Positions 46,995 through 56,006 of a stretch of DNA of 64,000 nt are shown here, in pieces. The notes beneath the pieces were generated by a model that did no database searches, was not told where the DNA came from, and saw nothing but the letters and a program-made list of their open reading frames with translations. Source of the stretch: JAFDWI01 sp963764215 (lineage in GTDB: Bacteria; Actinomycetota; Acidimicrobiia; Acidimicrobiales; Iamiaceae); NCBI GenBank assembly GCA_963764215.1, contig CAVXRS010000005.1:372001-436000 (forward strand), given 5' to 3'. The stretch's first letter is position 1. Every line of letters starts with the position of its first letter. A program made the translations under genes and the position numbers.

Positions 46995-47768
46995 ATGTCC
47001 GCCGTCTCACTGGTCGTCCTCGCAGCCGGGCAGGGCACGCGCTTCGGTGGCCCGAAACAGCTCGTCGCCGTGCGCGACGACGGGGCCACGATCACCGACG
47101 TGCTCATCGAACGGGCCGTCGCGGTCGGCATCGACTCCACCGTGATCGTCGCCAACCGAGCGGTGGCCGACGAATTGGCGGACGGGCTGCGCGACCGGGG
47201 CCACCACGCCGAGGTCGTGGTGCAGCCAGGGCGACGGGGTACCGCACAGGCCCTACTCACCGCGCGCGGCACGACCGAAGGTCCGGTGGTGGTCGTCAAC
47301 GCGGACGACCTGTACCCGCAGGCCGCCTTCGCCGCGGTCGTCGAGCATCTGGGGGCCGACACCGCTGACCATGCCGTCGTCGGATTTCCGGTCGCCCGCA
47401 CCATCGTCGGTGACCGCCCGCAGTCGCGGGCGTTGCTGGGTGTCGACGCAGACACGCTGACCGGCGTCCGGGAAGGCACCGTCGAGCCGGGTGCGCCGAT
47501 GCGCTTTCTGCCCCGCGAGGGTGGCGTGCCCGAGGAGCTCCGCGGCGACGAGCTCGTCTCCATGAACCTGTGGGCCCTGCAACGCAGCGTGTTCTCCTTC
47601 GCCGAGCGAGCCCTGGACGACGACCGTGACGACACCGAGGTGTACCTGCCTGATGTCGTGGGCGAGATGATCCGGGCCGGTGAGGTGTTCCGGTTGGTCG
47701 GTTGTGACGCGCCGTGTCGGGGCATCACGTTCCCCGAGGACGTCGCGACCCTCGGCCCGTTGCTGTGA
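46995..47768 (+). CDS. MobA/GlmU-like nucleotidyltransferase
   Basis: A 257-residue NTP transferase. LVVLAAGQGTRFGGPKQLVAV is the NTP-binding loop (L-A-A-G-x-G-x-R-x-x-x-x-K); VVVVNADDLYPQAAFAAVVEHL contains the metal-binding Asp; a LVSMNLWALQRSVF segment follows at about 190. It would join a sugar- or sugar-like 1-phosphate to a nucleotide. ATG 46995. The stop overlaps the GTG of the kinase gene (GTGA). A 1-kinase directly coupled to a nucleotidyltransferase suggests a salvage route from a free amino sugar to a nucleotide sugar. Confidence 0.82.
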   Translation: MSAVSLVVLAAGQGTRFGGPKQLVAVRDDGATITDVLIERAVAVGIDSTVIVANRAVADELADGLRDRGHHAEVVVQPGRRGTAQALLTARGTTEGPVVVVNADDLYPQAAFAAVVEHLGADTADHAVVGFPVARTIVGDRPQSRALLGVDADTLTGVREGTVEPGAPMRFLPREGGVPEELRGDELVSMNLWALQRSVFSFAERALDDDRDDTEVYLPDVVGEMIRAGEVFRLVGCDAPCRGITFPEDVATLGPLL

Positions 47769-48810
47769 CCTCCGCCGCGTTCCGTGCCGCGTCGGCGTTC
47801 GCCACCGGTGTGGGAGACGTCCGGCCGATCCCCGGAGGACTCATCAACGACACCTTCCTCGTGGACGCCGTCGGCGGCGAGTTCGTTCTCCAGCGGCTCA
47901 ACCCGGAAGTGTTCGCCGACCCCGATGCGGTCATGGCCAACATCGTCGCCGTGACCGGACATCTCGACGGCTCGTGCACCCCGGTCCTGCGTCGGACCCT
48001 CGGCGGGAGCCCCTCGGTCGCGGTCGACGGTGCGATCTGGCGGGCCTGGGAGAAGGTTCCGGACGCACGACCGGTCGATGGCGCCACGGCGGCGCGGGTG
48101 CGTTCCGCGGCCCGGCTGCTGGCGCGCTTCCACGCGGCCGTCGCCGGCTGCGACCCCGGTGCGCTCGCGATGACGATTCCGCATTTCCACGAGCCCCTGC
48201 AGCGGATGGACGTCCTGCCGCGCCGCGGTCGAAGCCGACGCCTACGGCCGAGCCGATGCCGCACGCCGCGGAGATCCAGGCCATCGCGGACCATGGCGAT
48301 CTCGCGGCACTGGCGGCAACGGTGGCCCGCGCCTCGCCCGAGGTCGCCCACAATGATCCCAAGCTGGCGAACTTCCTGTTCCGGGACGACGTCGCGGTGT
48401 GCCTGCTGGATCTCGACACGCTGATGCCGACCGCGACCTGCTGGGACGTCGCGGACCTGGTGCGCAGTGCGGGCACCCGGGCTGCCGAAGACGATCCCGA
48501 CCCGATCCGCCACCAGGTCGAGCCCGAACTCGTCGAGGCGATCTTCTCCGGCTACGGCGCAACCGGCGCGATCCAGGAGCGCATCGAGCAGGCATGTGTG
48601 CTTATCGCCTGGGAGCAGTCGGCCCGCTTCCTGACCGACTGGCTCCAGGGCGATCGCTACTGGAAGACCACGTCGGCGACCCAGAACCTGGACCGCGCCC
48701 GTGGTCAGCTCGCCCTGCTCGGCGTCGCTGCGGGCCGTCTTCGATCGTTGAACGACGACGGCCGGGCCGGCTCAGCCCCCGGCCGAATCTTCCTCGAGTT
48801 CGCTGCGTAG
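47765..48810 (+). CDS. NahK-like sugar 1-kinase (APH fold, two frameshifts)
   Basis: An aminoglycoside-phosphotransferase-fold kinase of about 347 residues after repair. IPGGLINDTFLVDAVGGEFVLQRLNPEVFADPDAVMANI resembles N-acetylhexosamine 1-kinase NahK (INDTY and LQR-NxxVFxxP motifs). VAHNDPKLANFLFRDDVAVCLLDLDTLMP is the catalytic loop (H-N-D) and the D-L-D metal site. GTG 47765 overlaps the upstream nucleotidyltransferase. Two surplus bases at about 48223 and 48266 remove the frame across the short stretch LPRAVEADAYGRADAARRAEIQ. The last 39 bases overlap the convergent acyl-CoA ligase gene. Confidence 0.8.
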
Positions 48811-50301
48811 CGCTCGGCGGAGCAGCTTGCCGGTGTGGGTGTAGGGCAGCGCGTCACGCAGGACGATCACGTCAGGGGTCTTCGAGGTCCGCAGACGCTC
48901 GCGCACCCAGGCACGCAGTTCGTCGGGGTCGGCCGTGCCGGGTGCCGACGGCACGACCGCCGCGGCGATGCGGTGGCCCCACTCGGCATCGGCCACGCCC
49001 ACCACGGCACAGTCGGCGACGCCGGGATGGCGCAGCAGCACGTGTTCGATCTCGGCCGGGGCGATGTTCTCGCCGCCCCGGATGATCGTGTCGTCCGCCC
49101 GGCCCTCGATGAACAGATACCCCGCGGCGTCGAGATGGCCGCGGTCCCGGGTGGCGAACCAACCCTCGTCGTCAGTCCGCCCGAGGCCGACGTACTCCCC
49201 GGAAACCTGGGCGCCGCGCACGAAGATCTCGCCGACCTCGCCCGGCCCGCACGGCGAGCCGTCCTCGTGGCGAATCGCCAACTCGATGCCGGGGACCGCC
49301 CGGCCCACCGAACCCAGCCTGGTCCGCACCGCCTCGTCGTCCGAAGCCATCGCAACGCGATGATCCTCGCCGTCGAGCACGGTGATCGTCGAGGAGGTCT
49401 CGGTCAGCCCGTACGCGTTGATCAGATCCACCCCGTCGAAAGCGGCCAGTGCCGCCTCGACCACGTGGGGCGGCATCGGCGCGCCCCCGTAGGCCAGCGA
49501 CCGCAACGCGGGCAGCTCGGCACGGTGGCCGTCGAGCGCGTCGACGATTCTGGCCAGCATCGTGGGCACGACCATCGCATTCGTGATCCGCTCCTGCGCG
49601 GCCACCTCGAGCCAGCGGTGTGCGTCGAACGGGTCGAGGTAGACGATCCGCCGTCCGGCGAACAGGTTCGACAGCACGGTCGACACCCCGGCGATGTGAT
49701 AGGGCGGGACACTTACCAGCACCGCGTCGTCGGGCGCGGCGGAGGCGAACTCGACGGCGGTGAGCAGATACGAGGTGAGATGCCGGTGCCGCAGCATCGC
49801 GGCCTTCGGCGCCGCAGTCGTGCCCGAGGTGAACAGCAGTACCGCAGGTGCGTCGTCGTCCACGACGGGAAGGTCGGCCGATTCGTGGGAGCGGACCCCG
49901 GCCGCGTCGGTCGGGGTGTGGCCGAAGTCGGCGAGGGGACGCACGTGGTCGACGCCGAGCGACGCGAGCCGTTCGGCCTCGGCGGGCCCGGCCACGATGA
50001 CACTGTCCGGTTCGGCGGTGACCTGCGGGACGAGCTGGGCATCCGCCAGGCGGTAGTTGAACGGACAGAACGGCACCCCGGCCAGGGCGGCGCCGAGCAG
50101 CACCACGGGGAACGCGCAGTCACTCGGGCCGAGGTAGCCGACCCGGCGTACGCCGGCACGGACGAACTCGCCTGCCGCGACCCGGGCTGCGGCATCGAGC
50201 TCGGCGACGGTCAGGCTCGTGCCGTCGGGTCCGGTCACCGCGACCCGGTCCGGTTGGGCCCCCACGGCCATGTCGCAGACCACGCCGAGCTCCACTCGCA
50301 C
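48772..50301 (-). CDS. AMP-binding acyl-CoA synthetase
   Basis: A 509-residue acid-CoA ligase. VLLFTSGTTAAPKAAMLRHRH near residue 165, INAYGLTETSSTI near 295, GWFATRDRGHLDAAGYLFIEGRADDTIIRGGENIAPAEIEHVL near 380 and YTHTGKLLRRAL at the end are the adenylate-forming motifs, complete with the C-terminal Lys. GTG 50301 has AAAGGAG five bases upstream, which fixes the start. It is divergent from the DUF35/thiolase operon with operator site F between. Its 3-prime end overlaps the kinase gene on the opposite strand, an uncommon arrangement. Confidence 0.9.
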   Translation of the reverse strand: MRVELGVVCDMAVGAQPDRVAVTGPDGTSLTVAELDAAARVAAGEFVRAGVRRVGYLGPSDCAFPVVLLGAALAGVPFCPFNYRLADAQLVPQVTAEPDSVIVAGPAEAERLASLGVDHVRPLADFGHTPTDAAGVRSHESADLPVVDDDAPAVLLFTSGTTAAPKAAMLRHRHLTSYLLTAVEFASAAPDDAVLVSVPPYHIAGVSTVLSNLFAGRRIVYLDPFDAHRWLEVAAQERITNAMVVPTMLARIVDALDGHRAELPALRSLAYGGAPMPPHVVEAALAAFDGVDLINAYGLTETSSTITVLDGEDHRVAMASDDEAVRTRLGSVGRAVPGIELAIRHEDGSPCGPGEVGEIFVRGAQVSGEYVGLGRTDDEGWFATRDRGHLDAAGYLFIEGRADDTIIRGGENIAPAEIEHVLLRHPGVADCAVVGVADAEWGHRIAAAVVPSAPGTADPDELRAWVRERLRTSKTPDVIVLRDALPYTHTGKLLRRALRSELEEDSAGG

Positions 50302-50340
50302 TCCTTTGGTCGGTCCGTGTACGGTCGTCGGCGACGCTAC

Positions 50341-50356
50341 CTGACATCAGTGTCAG
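50341..50356. promoter_or_regulatory. ACAD-regulon operator, site F
   Basis: CTGACATCAGTGTCAG, reverse strand CTGACACTGATGTCAG. It sits 40 bases upstream of the ligase start and 50 upstream of the DUF35 start, in a 104-base divergent promoter. Confidence 0.68.
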
Positions 50357-50405
50357 AAACCGATCCGACCGGAACACCTCCGGAGACGTGCTACGAGGAG
50401 ATCCC

Positions 50406-50816
50406 ATGGCCAACCAGGTTCCCCTGGTCGACTACCTGGTGCTGGGCGACGACCCGCACCTGCGAGCCAACCGATGTGAGGGCTGTGGCGCGGTGTTCTT
50501 CGACCGGCGCAACGCGTGCGCGTCGTGCAGCGGCACCGCGTTCGCCCAGATCGACGTGCCCACCGAGGGCGAGTTGCGGTCGTTCACGATCGTCACCTTC
50601 GCCGCGAAAGGTGTGCCCGTGCCCTTCGTCGCCGGCGTGATCGACTGCGACGGCATCAGCGTGCGGGGCAACGTCGTGAACACCGAAGCCGACCCCGACC
50701 ACGTCACCCTCGGGATGAAGGTACGGCTCACCACCTATCCGATGGGAACCGACAGCGAAGGCACCGAAGCGATCGCCTTCGGATTCGAACCGATCAACGA
50801 AGGAGCGCAACCATGA
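50406..50816 (+). CDS. DUF35 OB-fold/zinc-ribbon protein, partner of the thiolase
   Basis: A 136-residue protein: a short N-terminal helix, zinc ribbon CEGCGAVFFDRRNACASC and an OB-fold (EGELRSFTIVTFAAKGVPVPFVAGVIDCDG). Such proteins bind the CoA part of the substrate and associate with SCP2-type thiolases. ATG 50406 is fixed by GAGGAG upstream. The stop overlaps the thiolase ATG (ATGA). It is much shorter than the DUF35 protein at 14868 and has a normal C terminus, which underlines how odd the repeat-derived tail there is. Confidence 0.88.
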   Translation: MANQVPLVDYLVLGDDPHLRANRCEGCGAVFFDRRNACASCSGTAFAQIDVPTEGELRSFTIVTFAAKGVPVPFVAGVIDCDGISVRGNVVNTEADPDHVTLGMKVRLTTYPMGTDSEGTEAIAFGFEPINEGAQP

Positions 50817-52021
50817 GCGACGACGTCTGGATCCTGGGCATCGCGATGACCAAGTTCGGCAAGCGTCCCGATGACGACACCGTCGACCTGGCAGTCGAGG
50901 CCGTGTCGGACGCTTTGGCCGACGCCGGCGTGACCATGGCTGACATCGGCGTCATCGGTGCTGGTTGTCTGCTCGAATCCGGGGCCGGTATCGGCCAGCA
51001 ACTCCAGAAGCAGCTCGGCCAGACCGGCATTCCCGTCTACAACGTGGCAAACGCCTGTGCCACCGGCGCGACGGCGTTGCGCTTGGCGATCATGTCGGTC
51101 AAGGCCGGCGAGGTCGATTACGGGCTTGCCTTCGGGGTCGAGAAGCTCGCCGGCGCGGGCCTGCTGACCGGGAACGCCCGCCGGTCCGACGGTGAGCATT
51201 ATGAACCGTCGGGACGCTACGGCGCGGTGGCGCCGCTGGACGGTCGGGTGGGCACGGTGGCCATGCCCGGGGTGTTCGCCCAGATCGGCATGGAGTACCT
51301 CCACGATCACCCCTATGCGGGCACGCCGCTCGAGCTGTTCGCCCGGATCAGCGAGAAGAACCACGCCCATTCCACCCTCAACGATCGGGCCGCGTACTCC
51401 AAGGCACTGAGTCTGGAGCAGATCATGGGGGACGTGATGATCGCGTACCCCAACACCCGCCCGATGTGTTCGGCCAACTGTGACGGTGCGGCTGCGGCCG
51501 TGGTCGTCTCCGACGCGGTCAAGCGGACCCTGTCCGCCGAACAGCAACGGCGGGCGGTGAAGGTGTCGGCGTCGGTGCTCACCACCGACCCCTACACCGA
51601 GAGCTGCCAGATCCTGCCCGATGTGAACACCCTGACCCGCAACGCGGCATCCCAGGCCTACGAGACTGCCGGGGTCGGTCCCGAGGACCTGGATCTGGTC
51701 GAGTTGCACGACTGCTTCGCCACCGCCGAACTGGTGCACTACGACAACCTGGGGCTGTGCGAGCCGGGTGGGGCGGTCGACTTCTTCGAATCGGGTGCGC
51801 CGCACCGTGACGGGTCGTTGCCGGTGAACGTGTCGGGAGGCTTGGAGTCCAAGGGGCATCCGATCGCGGCGACCGGCATCGCGAACATCTGGGAGGTCTG
51901 TCAGCACCTGCGTGACGAGGCCGGCGACCGTCAGATCGAAGGCGCCAAGGTCGGCCTGGCGCATGTGATCGGGCTGGGAAGCGCGTGCGGCGTCCACATC
52001 CTGGAGAAGTCGGCCGCGTAG
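50813..52021 (+). CDS. SCP2/SCPx-type thiolase (acyl-CoA acyltransferase)
   Basis: A 402-residue thiolase-fold protein. Unlike the Ltp2-like gene, it keeps the catalytic residues: nucleophile Cys82 in NVANACATGATALRL, His in LESKGHPIAATG near 345, and a second Cys in GLGSACGVHILEK near 392. LDLVELHDCFATAELVHYDNLGLCEPGGAVDFF is the family central block. It would cleave a 3-ketoacyl-CoA with CoA-SH, releasing acetyl- or propionyl-CoA. ATG 50813 is coupled to the DUF35 gene. Operator site F governs the operon. Confidence 0.9.
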   Translation: MSDDVWILGIAMTKFGKRPDDDTVDLAVEAVSDALADAGVTMADIGVIGAGCLLESGAGIGQQLQKQLGQTGIPVYNVANACATGATALRLAIMSVKAGEVDYGLAFGVEKLAGAGLLTGNARRSDGEHYEPSGRYGAVAPLDGRVGTVAMPGVFAQIGMEYLHDHPYAGTPLELFARISEKNHAHSTLNDRAAYSKALSLEQIMGDVMIAYPNTRPMCSANCDGAAAAVVVSDAVKRTLSAEQQRRAVKVSASVLTTDPYTESCQILPDVNTLTRNAASQAYETAGVGPEDLDLVELHDCFATAELVHYDNLGLCEPGGAVDFFESGAPHRDGSLPVNVSGGLESKGHPIAATGIANIWEVCQHLRDEAGDRQIEGAKVGLAHVIGLGSACGVHILEKSAA

Positions 52022-52089
52022 CGGATGCGCCGACAGGCGGATCCGGCCGATGTGCCCCGTGCCGGTCCGCCCGGATCTCGGCCGCCCGG

Positions 52090-53064
52090 TCAGGCGTCGA
52101 CGATCGCGTCGATCAGGCCCCACTCCAGAGCCCGGTCGGCGTCGAGCACCGCGCCGCTCAGCGCCAGGGACGTGGCACGCAGCCGTCCGATCCGCCGGGT
52201 GATGCTCCAGGTGCCCCCGGCGCCGGGGATCAGACCCATCGTGACCTCGGGCAGCGCAAAGGTCGTGTCGGGGTGGGCGAGGACCCGCCCCGCGAAGGCG
52301 GGGAGTTCGACACCCGATCCGCGGCACGCGCCGTGCAGGTGGAAGGTGATGCGGTCGCCCAGCGCGGCGATCAGCGGGCCCGGATGACGGGCGAGGCGCA
52401 GGAGGTGGGCGCTGGTCGGGTCGACGAAGGTGCCGAACTCGTCGAGGTCGCCGCCCGAACAGAACGTGGGCCCGGTGCCACGCCCGTCGACCTGCGCGAT
52501 GGACGGGTCGACCAGGGCGACGGTGAGGGCGTCGCTCAGAGCCTGGAAGGTGGCCGCGTTCAAGGCGTTGTGGACCTGTGGCCTGTTGAGGGTGATTTCG
52601 AGATGGTCGCCGTGGCGTCGGACCAGAACGGGTTCGTGCTCCGCGACCCGCGCGGAGCGGGTGGAGCGGGCCTGGAGCCAGCCGGCGAACTCCGCACCGG
52701 ACTGGAGGAGCGAATACGTGGTCGACTCGGCGATCAACCCGGCGCCGAGGCCCCGGCGTGAGCCGTCGCGCTGGAGCAGTGCGAGCGCGGTGGCCGCGTC
52801 AGGGTGTGCGGCGATCGCCGCGCACAGCTCGTCGAGGTCGGCGATGTCCCCAAGCGCGATGGCGTCGAGGTGGTGGGTCGGGTCGCCCGCCGCGCGCGGG
52901 CCGCTGAGCACGATCACCGGCGCCGCGCCGAGCGGGTGGGCCTCGGTGCGGGTCGGCGCCGAGCCGTCGGGGATGGCGACGACAATGGCCGGCGTCGTGC
53001 GCGCCCTCGCCGAGAGCGCGGGTCCGGGGCCGCCGAGCAGTTCGGCATCGGAGCAGGTGAGCAC
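52090..53064 (-). CDS. enoyl-CoA hydratase/isomerase-like protein with extra N-terminal region
   Basis: A 324-residue crotonase-fold protein. The hydratase part begins near residue 145: LEITLNRPQVHNALNAATFQALSDAL, GTGPTFCSGGDLDEFGTF (first oxyanion loop) and FHLHGACRGSGVELPAFAGRVLAHPDTTFALPEVTMGLIPGAGGTWSITRRIG (second oxyanion loop plus Glu region). The first 140 residues are not standard; LLGGPGPALSARARTTPAIVVAIPDG and ALGDIADLDELCAAIAAHPDAATALALLQR might be a degenerate second crotonase unit. GTG 53064 is used. It converges on the thiolase operon; no operator is seen, and a 77-base gap separates it from aroD. Confidence 0.78.
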   Translation of the reverse strand: MLTCSDAELLGGPGPALSARARTTPAIVVAIPDGSAPTRTEAHPLGAAPVIVLSGPRAAGDPTHHLDAIALGDIADLDELCAAIAAHPDAATALALLQRDGSRRGLGAGLIAESTTYSLLQSGAEFAGWLQARSTRSARVAEHEPVLVRRHGDHLEITLNRPQVHNALNAATFQALSDALTVALVDPSIAQVDGRGTGPTFCSGGDLDEFGTFVDPTSAHLLRLARHPGPLIAALGDRITFHLHGACRGSGVELPAFAGRVLAHPDTTFALPEVTMGLIPGAGGTWSITRRIGRLRATSLALSGAVLDADRALEWGLIDAIVDA

Positions 53065-53141
53065 GTCGATACGAACGCAACCTATCGGTCAGCCGTGCCT
53101 GGTGAATCCGATCCGTCGACCCGGACGGGCCGACCGGTTGG

Positions 53142-53882
53142 TCAACGGGCGCGTGGAAGTTCCGGTGCGAGCGCACGGAGCATCGCCGTGGTCTCGTCCA
53201 GGCTGAGTTGTCCAGGCGCGGTCGGCTGACCGACGGCCGCGAAGGTGAGCCGCGACCCGAGGAAGGGGAACAGGATCCTCGAGGGCGTGCCACGTGGACC
53301 CATGCCGATCACGATCAACCGCCGGTCCTGATGACCGATGGTGAAGGCGGCCAGGTCCCGCAGGTCGCGATCGGTGTGCACCATCGTGGCGATCTTGACG
53401 ACGTCGGCGCCGTGATCCTCGGCCCGGGCGAGCACGTCGCGGAGGTGGGCCGTCGCCGGCGTGGCGGTGAAGTCGTGGTGGGACACGATCGCGGTGCGCC
53501 CCGCATCGTGGGCGGCGGTGATGACCGCGTCGAGGATCGAGGTCGAGGAGAGTTCGATGTCGATCGCATCGACGTGGGGCAGGACCGCCTCGAACAATGC
53601 AAGGCGCTTGTCGTCGTCGCCTTGCCAGCCACCGCCCTCGGTGGTCGACCGGATCGTGGCGATCGTCGGGATACCGGCGAACCGCCGGACCTGGTCGAGC
53701 ACGTGGTCGGTGCCAGGAGAGGCGAACCGGTCGATCCGCACTTCGGCCGCGTCCATGCCCCAGGCCACCGCGGTCTCGGGGGACGGTTCGTCGACGGCGT
53801 CGGTGAAGCTCGCCGCCACACGGGGCGATCCGTCGTCGAGAAGCCGGTGCAACCGATCTTCTTCAGCCGCTTGTGCGTTCAC
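53142..53882 (-). CDS. aroD: type I 3-dehydroquinate dehydratase
   Basis: A 246-residue class I dehydroquinase. VAASFTDAVDEPSP opens the barrel, EVRIDRFASPG near residue 50 holds the substrate-binding acids, VSHHDFTATP near 140 has the catalytic His, and DVVKIATMVHTDRDL near 170 the Schiff-base Lys; GPRGTPSRILFPFLGSRLTFAAVG binds the substrate carboxylate. It dehydrates 3-dehydroquinate in the shikimate pathway or in quinate use. GTG 53882. A longer in-frame version to 54131 is rejected because it runs through the promoter of the DUF11 gene. The 248 bases to that gene hold only a possible stem GACCCTGG/CCAGGGTC. Confidence 0.85.
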   Translation of the reverse strand: MNAQAAEEDRLHRLLDDGSPRVAASFTDAVDEPSPETAVAWGMDAAEVRIDRFASPGTDHVLDQVRRFAGIPTIATIRSTTEGGGWQGDDDKRLALFEAVLPHVDAIDIELSSTSILDAVITAAHDAGRTAIVSHHDFTATPATAHLRDVLARAEDHGADVVKIATMVHTDRDLRDLAAFTIGHQDRRLIVIGMGPRGTPSRILFPFLGSRLTFAAVGQPTAPGQLSLDETTAMLRALAPELPRAR

Positions 53883-54130
53883 TGGTGGGCCTCTCTCGTG
53901 TCGAGTCGACCCTGGCGGGGTGGACCACCAGGGTCCCGCCGAGCCTAACGGCGAGCCTCCCGGTGGGCCTCTGGGAGTTGGGCGGTTGCTGTCTGGCAGT
54001 CGATCCGCTCGTTCCGCCACACCTGGTGCCAGCCTGCAACCCGTGCTACGAGGGTGTAGGCTGTTACCCGCGGTTCCGAGACGCGGATTCGGACCCGACG
54101 GCACCATCCCTCGAACAAAGGCGGACATCA

Positions 54131-55480
54131 ATGAGTGCGACTCTCATTCCTTCGCGATCCCGCGCCCTGAGGCACGTCCTCTTCGCGCTCGTCGCGCTCC
54201 TCCTCCCGGCGACCCTCGTCGTCACCGTCGGCAGCGCCGGCGCCACCGACGTGACCTCGGCCGGGCCGCTCACCAAGATCACGACCACGCCCGACCTCAA
54301 CTGCACGGTCGACTACGCGGGAGACACCCACAGCGAGTGGTACAACGACACCGCCTGCGGGACCTTCGTCACCGACGGAACCCACACCTACGGGCCCGAC
54401 TCGATTCCTGCGGGCAGCAACGCCACCGGTTCTTCCGGGTACGTGGCGTGGACGCCGGTGAGCCAGGTCGGGCCGACCGGCACGGGCACCGCCGCTGATC
54501 CGTACACCATCGTCACGACGGTGACCGGGGGTCCGTTCACGGTCGTCCAGACCGACACCTACATCGTGGGCCAGGAGGTCTACCGCACCGCGGTCAAGGT
54601 GACCAGCTCGACCCAGGTGTCCGGCATCGTCTACCGCGCCGGCGACTGTTACCTCCAGGGCAGCGACTCCGGCCGCGGTCGCCTGGCCAGCAACGTGGCG
54701 CCGACGTGCCTCGCCAGCGCCTCCGCAACCAGTCCGGATCGGATCGAGCAGCTCTACCCCCTCACCCCCGGCAGCCACCACTACGTGGACGCATACAGCA
54801 GCGTGTGGCAGGTCATCGGCGACAAGGCCCAGTTTCCGGACACCGTCCGCGCCGGTGACGGCGCTGAGTACGACAACGGCCTCGGGCTCAGCTGGGGCCT
54901 CGCGCTCGCGGCGAACAGCTCGGCGACCTTCTCGCACCTCACGGTGTTCTCGCCGACCGGCATCCAGCCGCTCACGGTCACCAAGACCGCGTCGGTCAGC
55001 CAGGTCGCACCCGGGGGCCAGGTCTCCTACACGATCACCGTTTCCAACCCCGGCACCGCGGCAACGCCGCTCGCGGACATCACCGACACGCTGCCCGACG
55101 GTTTCAGCTATGTCGCCGGCAGCACCACCGGTGTGACCACCGACGAGCCGACGGTCAACGGCCAGACGCTGACGTGGAGCGGATCCTTCAACGTGCCGGC
55201 CGCCTCGGGGAGCCCGGGCACCATCAGCCTGACCTTCACCGTGACCGCCAGCAGCGCCACAGGTGTGTACACGAACTCGGCGAACGCCGACCCGTCGCAG
55301 GGCGCGATCGTGATCGGGGCGGACAACGTGGCGCCGGTCCAGGTCGGCAACGTGCCGCCGCCCCCGCCGTCGACCACCTCGCCGCCCGGCCCGGCGCCCA
55401 AGCCGGGCCCATCCACGAAACCCGCCGCGCCCGCCGCGCCCGCCGCGCCGGTCAACGTGCAGCCGACGTACACCGGCTGA
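54131..55480 (+). CDS. secreted DUF11-repeat surface protein
   Basis: A 449-residue exported protein. MSATLIPSRSRALRHV then a hydrophobic core ending PATLVVTVGSAGA is a Sec signal peptide. The middle (about 40-265) is a beta-rich, Cys-poor domain. A DUF11 unit (about 285-395) reads LTVTKTASVSQVAPGGQVSYTITVSNPGTAATPLADITDTLPDGFSYV, typical of cell-surface and S-layer-like proteins. The C terminus is a Pro/Ala-rich spacer (PPPPPSTTSPP, KPAAPAAPAAP) without a sortase motif or membrane anchor, so it is probably secreted or loosely wall-bound. ATG 54131. Confidence 0.83.
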   Translation: MSATLIPSRSRALRHVLFALVALLLPATLVVTVGSAGATDVTSAGPLTKITTTPDLNCTVDYAGDTHSEWYNDTACGTFVTDGTHTYGPDSIPAGSNATGSSGYVAWTPVSQVGPTGTGTAADPYTIVTTVTGGPFTVVQTDTYIVGQEVYRTAVKVTSSTQVSGIVYRAGDCYLQGSDSGRGRLASNVAPTCLASASATSPDRIEQLYPLTPGSHHYVDAYSSVWQVIGDKAQFPDTVRAGDGAEYDNGLGLSWGLALAANSSATFSHLTVFSPTGIQPLTVTKTASVSQVAPGGQVSYTITVSNPGTAATPLADITDTLPDGFSYVAGSTTGVTTDEPTVNGQTLTWSGSFNVPAASGSPGTISLTFTVTASSATGVYTNSANADPSQGAIVIGADNVAPVQVGNVPPPPPSTTSPPGPAPKPGPSTKPAAPAAPAAPVNVQPTYTG

Positions 55481-55496
55481 CGGCCCCTTCGACATT

Positions 55497-55533
55497 CGAC
55501 GGCCGGACCACCGGTGAGGTGGTCCGGCCGTCG
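55497..55533 (+). terminator. strong hairpin after the DUF11 gene
   Basis: Perfect 15-bp stem CGACGGCCGGACCAC (55497-55511) with its complement at 55519-55533 and a 7-base loop, 17 bases after the DUF11 stop. It has no U-tract, as is common for GC-rich actinobacterial terminators. Confidence 0.65.
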
Positions 55534-55628
55534 GATCTCGAGATCACCGTGGCCGACCCGGTCTGAGGCGACGACTCGGCGCGCACGGTCCTGCCGCGGC
55601 GCTTCTCCCGCGGGCGTACGCTTCGCGG

Positions 55629-55832
55629 ATGTCCTGCATCATCATCATCAACTCCGACCATCATCACGTCGTCGGCGATCGTGCCGAGATCGAAGAACGA
55701 CTCGTCGCCGGACTCACCGCCGGCACCCCTTCCCGGTTCCGGCTGGACAACGGCGCGACGCTCGTGGTCACGCCGAATATCTCGCTGACGATCGGCGACG
55801 GCTCGTCGGCCGTGGGAGCCGCCTACAGCTGA
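55629..55832 (+). CDS. small protein of unknown function
   Basis: 67 residues, MSCIIIINSDHHHVVGDRAEIEERLVAGL then a Gly-rich beta segment (RFRLDNGATLVVTPNISLTIGDG). The run of Ile followed by three His is striking. Codon third positions are G/C-rich as in its neighbours, which supports it being translated. No homologue is recognised. It stands alone between the DUF11 terminator and the tRNA gene. Confidence 0.5.
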   Translation: MSCIIIINSDHHHVVGDRAEIEERLVAGLTAGTPSRFRLDNGATLVVTPNISLTIGDGSSAVGAAYS

Positions 55833-55837
55833 TCCGA

Positions 55838-55858
55838 CGCCGGCGCGCCCGGCCGGCG
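55838..55858 (-). terminator. hairpin after tRNA-Thr
   Basis: CGCCGGC (55838-55844) pairs with GCCGGCG (55852-55858), loop of seven. It lies three bases past the tRNA 3-prime end on the leftward strand and probably ends its transcript. Confidence 0.5.
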
Positions 55859-55860
55859 AG

Positions 55861-55934
55861 AGCCCGAGATGGGATTCGAACCCATGACCTACCGCTTACA
55901 AGGCGGTTGCTCTGGCCAACTGAGCTACTCGGGC
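55861..55934 (-). tRNA. tRNA-Thr (anticodon TGT)
   Basis: A complete 74-nt cloverleaf on the reverse strand: acceptor GCCCGAG/CTCGGGC with discriminator T, D-stem GCTC/GAGC, anticodon stem ACCGC/GCGGT with loop CTTGTAA (anticodon at 55898-55900), variable loop of five, T-stem ATGGG/CCCAT with TTCGAAT loop. CCA is not encoded. It decodes ACA (and perhaps other ACN) threonine codons. Confidence 0.97.
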
Positions 55935-56006
55935 ACGGGTTGCGATGCTACCCGGGGGGTCGTCGGCGCGTGGCCCGTGAAGCCGACGGCGGTAGCGTGC
56001 GAAGTG

